Positions 36,879-45,429 of a DNA stretch of 64,000 bases are shown piece after piece (the stretch's first letter is position 1; every line of letters starts with the position of its first letter). Made by a program: the position numbers and the translations under genes. The DNA is taken from the NCBI GenBank assembly GCA_014379625.1, contig JACMLJ010000012.1:186001-250000 (forward strand), written 5' to 3'. Below the pieces are notes generated by a model. The model was given only the letters and a program-made list of their open reading frames with translations. It had not been told where the DNA came from and did no database searches. Source of the stretch: Ferruginibacter sp. Lineage in GTDB: Bacteria; Bacteroidota; Bacteroidia; Chitinophagales; Chitinophagaceae.

Positions 36879-37544
36879 ATGAACAGGCGTAAATCAATCA
36901 AGGCATTGCTGATCGGCACCGCTGCAACCGGTGCATTATTAGAATCATGCGAAACAAAGGATAAAAAAATAACGGATACAACCGCGGTTGTACCTGGCGC
37001 AAATGAGGATGATCGAATGTCAGAAGAAAAAATAGCCAATAAAAACCTCGGGGAAGCCAGCTTTTTCACACCCGAAGAAATGGCCACCATTACCGTTCTC
37101 ACGGATATCATTCTGCCAAAAGATGAAGTAAGCGGCAGTGCGTCCGATGCTAAAGTGCCTGACTTTATAGCCTTTATTGTAAAAGATATGCCCGCACATC
37201 AAACACCCATGCGGGGAGGCTTACGCTGGCTCGATATGCAATCCCTGAAAAGATTTGAAAAACCCTTCACCGGCATCACCGAAAAACAACGGCTCGAAAT
37301 AGTTGATGATATTGCTTACCCCAATAAAGCCAAAACAGGTATGAAACAGGGGGTGGCATTTTTTAACCTTATGCGTAACTTAACCGCAACCGGGTTTTAC
37401 ACTACCGAAATAGGGTTAAAAGATCTTGGCTATATGGGCAATCTGCCTAACCAATGGAAGGGTGTGCCGGATGATGTTTTGAAACAATACAATGTGGCCT
37501 ACAGCGAAAGGGAGTTAAAGGAGAGCATTAGTTTTGAAGCATGA
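36879..37544 (+). CDS. Gluconate 2-dehydrogenase subunit 3 family protein
   Basis: The 221-aa protein starts with MNRRKSIKALLIGTAATGAL, a Tat-type leader, with Cys in LLESC, so it is probably a Tat lipoprotein. The family pattern appears as 'ITVLTDIILPKDEVSGSASD'. It follows its GMC partner by 53 nt and should carry it across the membrane. It differs clearly from the small subunit at 14.9 kb, so the two modules were not recently duplicated. Confidence 0.87.
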   Translation: MNRRKSIKALLIGTAATGALLESCETKDKKITDTTAVVPGANEDDRMSEEKIANKNLGEASFFTPEEMATITVLTDIILPKDEVSGSASDAKVPDFIAFIVKDMPAHQTPMRGGLRWLDMQSLKRFEKPFTGITEKQRLEIVDDIAYPNKAKTGMKQGVAFFNLMRNLTATGFYTTEIGLKDLGYMGNLPNQWKGVPDDVLKQYNVAYSERELKESISFEA

Positions 37545-37605
37545 TGGGGATGGCTCAGCTATATTCAATTTATTTACCTTTACTTTCAACACCGCCTGCT
37601 TCTTA

Positions 37606-39024
37606 TCAATTCAATCTCCCCATATAAAAATCCAGCACTTTCATCCTTAGCAGGTATTCGTAACGGGTAGTAATGATGGCGGCATTGGTGCGGTCAACGT
37701 TATTTTTTGCGATCAGGTATTCAGGCGAATTGATTACCCCGTTCTCAAAACGGATGCCCGCTATTCGGAATGATTCTGCGTAAGCAATCGCCTGGCTTTG
37801 CAAAACCGTGTATCGTTTATAGGTGGTGGTTATGTTGATATAAGCCTGCTCCACCGCCTGCCGTAGTTGAAATTTGATATTGTCCGCTATCAAGCGGTTA
37901 CTTTTTTCTTCATTCTTTGCGAGCCTTACACCTGATCTGGTCCTGAAAGAATTAAACAGGGGTATGCTTACACTTACACCATAAGCACTTGCAAGGTTAT
38001 TATTCAGTTGCGTGGAATAATTGATCTTTTGGCTGCTGAACTTATTCTGGCGGGTAATTACGGGCAGACTATTTCCATTCACTACCACGTAATCACTACC
38101 GGGCAATTCGGTATAACCAAGATTTTTACTCAGCATAGCCGCACTTGAATAGTTGGTATTCAACACGCCATACAATGAAACCGTGGGATAAAAAGCAGCA
38201 GCAGCAACGCTTACCGCCATCGCACTTGTCTTTACTTTTAATTCAATTGCTTTTACCGATGCGAGTTTTTGCAGCGCTGTAGTATAGATTTCAGCCGGTA
38301 ATGCACCATACATTTTTATCGTATCATTAAAGCCACTCCTGTCAATTTTTAAACCGGTATCGTAAGGGATATTCAATAATTGGGTGAAGGAAACAATGCT
38401 GCTGAAAAGATTATTTTCGGCAGTAATGACTGCAAGTTCATCCCCTGCGTATTGTCCCTTCAGGTCACTTACATTCGCCGGCGAAGTGGCGCCTTCGGTC
38501 GCAATTATTTCCAGCCTTTTTACCTGTTGGCTGGTTACTTCAGCCTGCTGTTTGGCCAGCACCAGCGCATCTTCATTACTTAAAATCTGGAGCCAGGCCA
38601 ATATCACCTGGAGCGTGAGTTCATCTTTGCGCTGTTGCCATTCCATGGTAGCGCTTGCAAAGGACAACTCATTCTGACGGATACTGTTCTTTAACTGAAA
38701 CCCCTTAAATACAGGCACCACGGCCTGCGCATTAACACTACTGGAGCGAAGCTGCTGGTTAATGTAACCATTGGTGAACGGATCAATACTGCGGCCGCTG
38801 TTAAAACCATAGTTATAACCACTTTCTACAACGGGTAAACGATTGTTTTTAGCCTGCTTATAATTTATTTCAGCGTTGCGCATTTGTAATTCGCTTTGCC
38901 TCGTCAGTATATTATGCTCCAATGCCGTTTCAATGGATTGCTGCAACGTGAGTGTTGTGCTCTGAGCATTTGCCAATGTCACCATTATAATCAGTATGCA
39001 CAAAAAAAGAATCCTTGTCTTCAT
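37606..39024 (-). CDS. TolC-family outer membrane efflux protein
   Basis: The 472-aa product has a signal peptide (1-17, ending LANAQ) and two helical hairpins of the outer membrane efflux family. The N-terminal repeat has 'TLTLQQSIETALEHN' and 'AEINYKQAKNNRLPVVESG'; the second repeat has 'QLRQAVEQAYINITTTYKRY'. It would form the outer channel for the ABC exporter encoded upstream. The ATG at 39024 was used at the signal peptide. A longer frame starts at 39084, overlapping the ATPase stop as TAATG, so coupling with the ATPase is possible and that start cannot be excluded. Confidence 0.85.
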   Translation of the reverse strand: MKTRILFLCILIIMVTLANAQSTTLTLQQSIETALEHNILTRQSELQMRNAEINYKQAKNNRLPVVESGYNYGFNSGRSIDPFTNGYINQQLRSSSVNAQAVVPVFKGFQLKNSIRQNELSFASATMEWQQRKDELTLQVILAWLQILSNEDALVLAKQQAEVTSQQVKRLEIIATEGATSPANVSDLKGQYAGDELAVITAENNLFSSIVSFTQLLNIPYDTGLKIDRSGFNDTIKMYGALPAEIYTTALQKLASVKAIELKVKTSAMAVSVAAAAFYPTVSLYGVLNTNYSSAAMLSKNLGYTELPGSDYVVVNGNSLPVITRQNKFSSQKINYSTQLNNNLASAYGVSVSIPLFNSFRTRSGVRLAKNEEKSNRLIADNIKFQLRQAVEQAYINITTTYKRYTVLQSQAIAYAESFRIAGIRFENGVINSPEYLIAKNNVDRTNAAIITTRYEYLLRMKVLDFYMGRLN

Positions 39025-39083
39025 TTTTTTTATATTTTGTTTACTGTCAATGAATACCTTATTATTCATTAACCAATTAGCCA

Positions 39084-39749
39084 TTATAATTGCTGTATCC
39101 TCCCGTCAAGCAAATGGACGATCCGTTTTCCATAACCTGCATTTTTCTCGGAATGAGTTACCTGTATGATGGTCACGCCTTCATCATTGAGCACCCTGAA
39201 CAGTTCCATTATCTCTTCACCCTGCTTTGAATTTAAATTGCCGGTAGGTTCATCGGCCAGCAATAATTTTGGCTTGGCGATCAGTGCCCTTGAAATGCCC
39301 ACCAATTGCTGTTGCCCGCCGCTTAGTTGTGCAGGGAACAGGTCCTTTTTTCCTACAATATTAAATCTGTCCAGCATATCAGCAACCATCGCTTTTCTTT
39401 CCGTAGATTTTATGTTTTGATAGATAAGAGGTGTTTCAATATTTTCATATACCGTTAGTTCATCAATTAAATGATAGGCCTGGAATACAAAGCCAATGTA
39501 TTGTTTGTATAGTGCTGATTTATTTTTCTCCTTCAATGTATGCACGGCTTCCTGTAAAAAATTATATTCCCCTTCATTGGCTTCGTCGAGCATACCAATG
39601 ATATTTAATAAAGTAGATTTGCCGGAACCGGAGGGCCCCATAATGGAAACAAATTCCCCTTCCGCTATATCGAGGTTGATATCTTTTAAAAGAAAGGTCC
39701 TGTTGGAACCGCTGTTTACCCATTTAAAAATTTTTCGTAGTTGTATCAT
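39084..39749 (-). CDS. ABC transporter ATPase (MacB/LolD type), ATPase 1
   Basis: The 221-aa ATPase has Walker A GPSGSGKST at residues 38-46, the signature LSGGQQQ and Walker B 'LLLADEPTGN'. After the signature it reads LSGGQQQLVGISRALI where most relatives have RVAIARAL; the Arg to Leu change is unusual but not surely inactivating. It is followed by TolC with overlapping stop and start. It is preceded by 437 nt with a -24-like element and paired upstream sites, so it has its own promoter rather than depending on the permeases upstream. Confidence 0.88.
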   Translation of the reverse strand: MIQLRKIFKWVNSGSNRTFLLKDINLDIAEGEFVSIMGPSGSGKSTLLNIIGMLDEANEGEYNFLQEAVHTLKEKNKSALYKQYIGFVFQAYHLIDELTVYENIETPLIYQNIKSTERKAMVADMLDRFNIVGKKDLFPAQLSGGQQQLVGISRALIAKPKLLLADEPTGNLNSKQGEEIMELFRVLNDEGVTIIQVTHSEKNAGYGKRIVHLLDGRIQQL

Positions 39750-39810
39750 TATAATTATATGTTTTTTGAGAGGATCTTCTGGCGATCGTTTTATTATTGA
39801 TGCTACAACC

Positions 39811-39828
39811 TGTCAATCTTTGTGCCAA
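39811..39828 (-). promoter_or_regulatory. Candidate sigma-54 (-24/-12) promoter before ATPase 1
   Basis: Minus-strand TTGGCACAAAGATTGACA fits the -24/-12 pattern TGGCACG-N4-TTGC, with TTG in register but GA in place of GC. The element ends 62 nt before the ATPase 1 ATG. Confidence 0.45.
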
Positions 39829-39877
39829 CGGCAAAACCCTTACCAGATAAGAGTTTCGGTCTATCGAACAAGAGAAG

Positions 39878-39931
39878 GTGTTCGAAAACGGACAGTTGCT
39901 GTACAGTATCGGACAGTTGAGTATCGTACAG
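39878..39931. promoter_or_regulatory. Paired activator-site candidates before ATPase 1
   Basis: Three related 18-bp sites lie upstream of the -24-like element: 39878-39895 (ending CGGACAG), 39899-39916 (ending CGGACAG, 21 bp away) and 39914-39931 (ending CGTACAG). Left halves read TGTTCG or CTGTAC. The layout matches sites at 56057-56097 and 56715-56755. Confidence 0.45.
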
Positions 39932-40147
39932 CTCAATTGTTCAAGAGGTTTATGATGCTCTTTGTTTCTTCCCGCCAACTCTCTACGGGCTTGCGTAAGG
40001 GTGGGGGGGTTGCGTTGTCAAGCAAAGTGAATTTTATATGAACAAAGAGTAATCAACATAGGCGCAAGGTCCCCGGCCAGGCTTAAGGCTCATTGGGAGA
40101 CGTTGCTCGGAATAATGGATTTGGAGACAGGCCCTTGCATATTTTCA

Positions 40148-40172
40148 TTAGCGCATTATCCGATTAGCTAAT
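40148..40172. repeat. GCTAATTAGC microrepeat
   Basis: TTAGCGCATTATCCGATTAG and following units match the copies at 42,795 and 50,957, which also start with TTCATTAGC. It lies just past the stop of the last permease in the array. Confidence 0.6.
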
Positions 40173-40186
40173 TAGCCTATTGGATT

Positions 40187-42616
40187 TCATTCCGTTCTCA
40201 AACTTTTTACCGGGTTAGCAACAGCGGCCTTCACCGCCTGGAAGCAAACAGTTACGAATGCGATCAGCAATGCGATACCACCGGCTAAACCAAATACCCA
40301 CCAACCAATACTTACCCGGTAAGCAAAATCCTGCAACCAGTTGTGCATGGCATACCAGGCCAGGGGTGAGGCGATCAGGAAGCCGATCAATACCAGCAGC
40401 AGGAAATCTTTCGACAACAAGGCAACAATACTTTGCACACTTGCTCCCAATACCTTACGCACCCCGATTTCTTTTACCCTGGATTCTACCGTGAAGGTGG
40501 CCAGTCCAAATAAACCAAGGCATGCTATAAAAATGGCCCATACAGATGCGGTGGAAAATATACTGCCGTATTGTTTTTCGGACGCATAACCTTTATTGTA
40601 ATTATCATCTACAAAAAAGTATTCGAAGGGGTTACCTGCGAAATTATTTTTGTACAGTTTTTCCAGTGCGGCGATCTTCTCCGGCATTCTTTCGGCGGTT
40701 AACCGGATGCTGAAGTAAGTAGTATTATTTTGCGGGTAAAAAATGATGGGGTCAATGGCCCTTTGCAGGCTGGTATGGTGATAATCCTTCACCACACCAA
40801 TAATTTCCAGGGCACGTTCGTCCCATTGTACTTTGGTGCGGAGCGCGGCTTCCGCATTTTCAAATCCAAGTTGTTTAATGGCGCTTTCATTCATCAGCAC
40901 CTTACTGTTATCATTCCATTCCACTGCGCATTCCCCTGCGGTAAAATTCCTCCCGGCCACCAGGCCGATCTCATAGGTTTGTAAAAACCTGTCGCCGATG
41001 ATGGCAAAAGAATATGTTTTTATTTCGTCTCCTTTTTTTGACCCTGGCTGTGTAAATCCACTGGTCATAAAATTATACCAGCCACCCGGGATACTGCCTG
41101 AAGCGCAATAGTTTTTTACAAAACTTTGCCGCGGTAAATTATTGAGAAATGCAGTACGCCTGTTTTTATAGGTACTGTCCTTCCCTATCTCAGGGCCACG
41201 TATCACCAGCAACTGGTTAGTATTGATACCCAGTTTTTTGTTTTGCATATAGTTCAGTTGCGCATAAATAAGAATGGTTGCAATGAGCAATGAGATGGAA
41301 ATTACAAATTGCGACACCACCAATGATTTACGCAGGAATACGCCCCCCGCCGACTTAATAATTTTCCCCTTCAGGGTTTCAATGGGATTAAAACCGGATA
41401 AGGAAAATGCGGTATAGGCTCCCGACAAAACAGCACCGGTAAGCAATAAAACAATTGCATACAACCACACCCGTGTATTGGCAAGGGTTTGCAATGAAAG
41501 CGTTTTACCAACCAGCTTATTGAATACGGGCTGCAGCAAAATCATCAGTACGATCGCCAATATAAATGACACCAAATTGATCAATAAAGACTCCCCCATG
41601 AATTGAATAATAAGATTGCGCCTCGAAGCACCCATCACTTTTCTCACGCCTACTTCATTGGCACGTTTAAATGAATTAGCGGTGGAAAGATTAATATAAT
41701 TGAACCAGGCAATCAGTAAGATTAAAAAGGCGATTGCGCCGAGCATGTACACGTACCTGATATTAGCTGTAGTGATGAGCGTTTCATTGAGCAACCTTCC
41801 CAGGTGCAAATCTGTAAGGGCCTGCAGCCTGAACCGCACACCATCCTTGTCTTGCTTTAATTCATCCCTGAGTATCGATATTTTTTTTTCAAATGCAGCA
41901 ATATTTGTTCCCTCATTTAACGTGAAAAAAGTATTGATGTATTGCGATTGCAGGTTATCTAAAGCTGCCCAGCTATTATCGTTGAGGTTGGAAGGGTTCT
42001 TTAGGGTTTCCAGCGAGAATACCATGTCGTACCGAATGTCGGAATTGTCACCCATATCTGCATATACGCCTTCCACCGTATAGGGCATGGTGCCAAACTG
42101 GTTGAACAATATAAGCACCTGGTTCATTGGATCAGTTTGCCCAAAATATTTTTTTGCGGCTGCCGCCGAAATAAAAACTGTATTGGCTTTTTCGAGCGCG
42201 GCAGCATTACCGGATTGTAAAGGGAAACTGAAAAACCGGAAAAAGTTGCCTTCTGCATAACCGATCTTTTCTTCGCGGTAAGTTTGATTTTTATTATCCT
42301 TTCGTGCCACAACTCCCTTGCCAACACCTTCTTCAAAACGGCAGAAATCCTTTACTTCCGGAAAACGCTGTTTAGCCTGTAAAGCCCAGCCAGGTTCCAC
42401 CTGTGGCCAGGTTTTACCTTCCTTATCTTCATTAAGGAGCCGGTACATGCCAGGGAGGTTTGCGTGAAACTGGTTCACACTTTTTTCGAGGCTGATATAT
42501 TCAAGCAATAGCAGGAATGCCGAAATACCCAATGCTAATCCAACAATATTAAGCAGGGCGTAAACCTTATTGCGAAAGATATTACGGAATGCCATTTTAA
42601 AAAAAAATCGTATCAT
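40187..42616 (-). CDS. MacB/FtsX-type ABC permease, fifth in array
   Basis: The 809-aa protein has an N-terminal helix, a MacB-type periplasmic domain, three helices, a second periplasmic domain and three more helices. Each half carries an FtsX marker: 'RANEVGVRKVMGASRRNLI' and 'VKEIGVRKVLGASVQSIVA'. It ends in ANPVKSLRTE, shared with its neighbours. This double-FtsX form is common in Bacteroidota and needs a separate ATPase, provided here by two genes. The exported substrate is not known. It is the last of five tandem paralogues read on the minus strand. Confidence 0.88.
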   Translation of the reverse strand: MIRFFFKMAFRNIFRNKVYALLNIVGLALGISAFLLLLEYISLEKSVNQFHANLPGMYRLLNEDKEGKTWPQVEPGWALQAKQRFPEVKDFCRFEEGVGKGVVARKDNKNQTYREEKIGYAEGNFFRFFSFPLQSGNAAALEKANTVFISAAAAKKYFGQTDPMNQVLILFNQFGTMPYTVEGVYADMGDNSDIRYDMVFSLETLKNPSNLNDNSWAALDNLQSQYINTFFTLNEGTNIAAFEKKISILRDELKQDKDGVRFRLQALTDLHLGRLLNETLITTANIRYVYMLGAIAFLILLIAWFNYINLSTANSFKRANEVGVRKVMGASRRNLIIQFMGESLLINLVSFILAIVLMILLQPVFNKLVGKTLSLQTLANTRVWLYAIVLLLTGAVLSGAYTAFSLSGFNPIETLKGKIIKSAGGVFLRKSLVVSQFVISISLLIATILIYAQLNYMQNKKLGINTNQLLVIRGPEIGKDSTYKNRRTAFLNNLPRQSFVKNYCASGSIPGGWYNFMTSGFTQPGSKKGDEIKTYSFAIIGDRFLQTYEIGLVAGRNFTAGECAVEWNDNSKVLMNESAIKQLGFENAEAALRTKVQWDERALEIIGVVKDYHHTSLQRAIDPIIFYPQNNTTYFSIRLTAERMPEKIAALEKLYKNNFAGNPFEYFFVDDNYNKGYASEKQYGSIFSTASVWAIFIACLGLFGLATFTVESRVKEIGVRKVLGASVQSIVALLSKDFLLLVLIGFLIASPLAWYAMHNWLQDFAYRVSIGWWVFGLAGGIALLIAFVTVCFQAVKAAVANPVKSLRTE

Positions 42617-42794
42617 GGTGGTTCGTTTTTGTTTCCAACCTCGTTTTCAACCACTGCCCGAAAGCTTGGGAAGGTTCAAAATGGAAATCATTTGAAGCTG
42701 AAGTGCTTTTAAATTTTTTTTACCCGCCCTATCATGGCGGTTTAGAACCTGTTTAATTTCAGGCCGGCATTTTTAATTACCAACATGGAAACTT

Positions 42795-42832
42795 CATTAG
42801 CAAATTAGCTAATTGGCTAATCAGCTAATTGA
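42795..42832. repeat. GCTAATTAGC microrepeat
   Basis: Tandem TTAGCAAATTAGCTAATTGG units with palindromic cores. The array ends 2 nt before the permease stop codon at 42835. The same kind of array follows the permeases at 40,187 and 51,006. Confidence 0.6.
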
Positions 42833-42834
42833 CT

Positions 42835-45255
42835 TCACTCCGTTCTCAAACTTTTCACGGGGTTTGCCATCGCTGCTTTTATTGCCTGGAAAGAAACCGT
42901 TAATATGGCGATTGAAATTGCTGCTGCTGCCGTTGCAAAAAATATCCACCAGTGTATTTGAATGCGATATACAAACTCCTGTAACCATTTGCTCATGGCC
43001 CACCATGCAATGGGAATGGCAATGAGCACAGCGATTATTACCGGCCTGACAAAATCTTTTGTTATCATTATTGCGATACCGGTGGCCGATGCACCCAACA
43101 CTTTTCTTACCCCGATTTCCTTCACCCGCTGCCGGGTGGAAATCAATGCAATCCCAAATAAGCCCATACCCGAAAGTATAACAGCAATCAGCGCTGAAAC
43201 TGAAAACATGCGCCCCATTTCTTTTTCCTCCCGGTACCAGCGTTCAATATTTTCATCTACAAATGACCCTTTAAAGAGCACGCCTGGTTCCACTTTTTCA
43301 TAGTTGTTTTTAATCATATCCATTGTAGCCCGTGGATTACCGGTTTTTATTTTTACCAAAGCATACCCGAGGGGTTCCGTTTCACTCCGGGTAATCATTA
43401 AAGCATCAGCCTTTTCATGCATGGAGTATAAATGAAAGTCGGGTACTACCCCGATAACCCTCAATGCCGGCTTGCTGCTATCAGGATAAAATGAAAACCC
43501 CAAAACATCTTTTACGGCCAACTGCTTTGCCAAACTTTCAGTAATGATTACTGCATTGGCCGTATCAGTACCGAATGAAGCGGAGAAATCCCTTCCCTCC
43601 AGTGGCTTTATCCCGATTGTATTTAAAATATTGTAATCAGCGGCAAGCATCCTGGTATGTACCGGGCCCCCCTTGTAACCAAACCCAATCTCCCACTTGC
43701 TGGAAGCGCCGTCTCTACCCATACCTAAATTCGCAGAAGTTCCGGATACACTTAAAACAGCAGTTTGATCTGCGAGGCGCATACGCAACCGGGCTACAAT
43801 TTCATGGCCCTTACTGGCATCCCGAATGGGTATACTTATTACCGAGGAAGTTTGATAACCGAGGGGAGCGTTTCTCAAATACAGGAATTGCTGGTAAATA
43901 ACAATAGTGGCGCAAATGAGTGTAGCAGCAACTACAAACTGGGCTACCACTAATCCATTTCTGAGCAGGCCCGACTTTTTCATGTTAAATTTTCCTTTGA
44001 GTATTTCCGTTGTTCTTAACCCTGATACAATAGCTGATGGATAACCGCCGGCAATAAAAGCAACCGCGATTAATGATCCTGCAAGAATCAGTAAGAAGAA
44101 GGGGTTAAACAACATCGAGATCCGTATGGGTGAAGCAAAAGCGGTATTCATAAGCTTCACCAAAAGCCCGGCTCCGATCAGGCCAGTGATCAACGCTAAA
44201 AGACAAACAAAAAAACTTTCCCCAAATGCCTGCAGCCATACCTGCCGCCTGCCTGCGCCGAGGCATTTACGGATACCTATTTCTTTGGATCGGTTGAATG
44301 ATAATCCTATATTTAGGTTTACGAAATTGAAGCAGGCTATCAGCAATATCAGGATACCAATGAGTAAAACAATATAAATGGCTGCCTTATTTACCCCTCC
44401 ACCGTTACTCAGTTTTGGATTAAAATGCAAACCGGTAAGGGGAAATAGCCTTAGAGAAGTATAGTCGCCATTTTCATCGGGACTGAAACCCTCCTTTTTC
44501 ATAATAACCGGATCTGCAGGCTGGTATTTTTTTAGCAGGTGGCGCATCTTCCCTTCCACCAATTTTTTACTGCTGTTTTTTGCCAGCATCACAAACAAAT
44601 CACTATGCTGAAAGTTCCAGTTGTTTTTATCCAACGGGTAACTGCCATTGAGTTCAGTTCTTGCAAGCAAATCAAATTTAAGAGAAGAATTGGGAGGGCA
44701 GTCTTTGGCCACTGCAGATACAACAAGCTCTTTCCAGGAATTGGAAATTTTCACCCTGATTGATTTACCAATCGGGTCTTCGGTATTAAATATCATAGCA
44801 GCGGCATTTTCGCTGAGAACGACATCACCTGTATTTCCAAGCGCGGATGCTTTGTTTCCCCTAATGACCGGGAAGGAAAACATGGGGAGAAAATCTGCAT
44901 CCACCAGCTTAACACCCAGCTCTAATTCTTTGTCTTTATACAAAACACCGTTACCGGCGTCCCTGATAAGTGTTGCTTTTTCTACCCCAATATTTTCTGT
45001 AAGTAATGCAGACCGGGCAGGATAGGGCATACCGGTACCCAACTCATCGCCTTCGGGGCCCTTTAAATAATTATATACCTTAAACAGCCGGTCTTTATTT
45101 TCATGAAAATTGTCGAAGCTAAACATAAAATATACCGTCAAAAAAATCAGGATGCTACAGGTAAAAGCCACGGCCATTCCGATTACATTAATACCCGTAT
45201 GCAGTTTGTTCTTCTGCATATTTCGAAGCATTGTTTTAAAATAATTTTTATACAT
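42835..45255 (-). CDS. MacB/FtsX-type ABC permease, fourth in array
   Basis: The 806-aa double-FtsX permease has the markers 'RSKEIGIRKCLGAGRRQVW' and 'VKEIGVRKVLGASATGIAI' and the C-terminus ANPVKSLRTE. Periplasmic MacB-type domains lie between its helix clusters. It shares the topology of the other four permeases but its periplasmic parts differ, so each may handle a different substrate or partner. It lies 218 nt upstream of the fifth permease; a microrepeat array and no obvious promoter lie in that gap. Confidence 0.88.
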   Translation of the reverse strand: MYKNYFKTMLRNMQKNKLHTGINVIGMAVAFTCSILIFLTVYFMFSFDNFHENKDRLFKVYNYLKGPEGDELGTGMPYPARSALLTENIGVEKATLIRDAGNGVLYKDKELELGVKLVDADFLPMFSFPVIRGNKASALGNTGDVVLSENAAAMIFNTEDPIGKSIRVKISNSWKELVVSAVAKDCPPNSSLKFDLLARTELNGSYPLDKNNWNFQHSDLFVMLAKNSSKKLVEGKMRHLLKKYQPADPVIMKKEGFSPDENGDYTSLRLFPLTGLHFNPKLSNGGGVNKAAIYIVLLIGILILLIACFNFVNLNIGLSFNRSKEIGIRKCLGAGRRQVWLQAFGESFFVCLLALITGLIGAGLLVKLMNTAFASPIRISMLFNPFFLLILAGSLIAVAFIAGGYPSAIVSGLRTTEILKGKFNMKKSGLLRNGLVVAQFVVAATLICATIVIYQQFLYLRNAPLGYQTSSVISIPIRDASKGHEIVARLRMRLADQTAVLSVSGTSANLGMGRDGASSKWEIGFGYKGGPVHTRMLAADYNILNTIGIKPLEGRDFSASFGTDTANAVIITESLAKQLAVKDVLGFSFYPDSSKPALRVIGVVPDFHLYSMHEKADALMITRSETEPLGYALVKIKTGNPRATMDMIKNNYEKVEPGVLFKGSFVDENIERWYREEKEMGRMFSVSALIAVILSGMGLFGIALISTRQRVKEIGVRKVLGASATGIAIMITKDFVRPVIIAVLIAIPIAWWAMSKWLQEFVYRIQIHWWIFFATAAAAISIAILTVSFQAIKAAMANPVKSLRTE

Positions 45256-45429
45256 ACATTTTAATTTACCCCTGTCTAAAGGGAAGTTATTGGAGAATGC
45301 AGAAAGCTATTTTCTAAAAAAGTTCCCTATCATCTGATTTTGCCTGCCGACTTTGCTTATTGCGAATACAGGATGACGGAATTTTTTCCTGGCAACCGGT
45401 TTGCCCCCCATCCCCCGTCCGTTTCTCCC

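Noticed and set aside
39724..39978. An 84-aa minus-strand frame overlapping the ATPase 1 start
   Set aside because: It covers the promoter and paired-site region and overlaps the ATPase gene in another frame; the composition is not protein-like.
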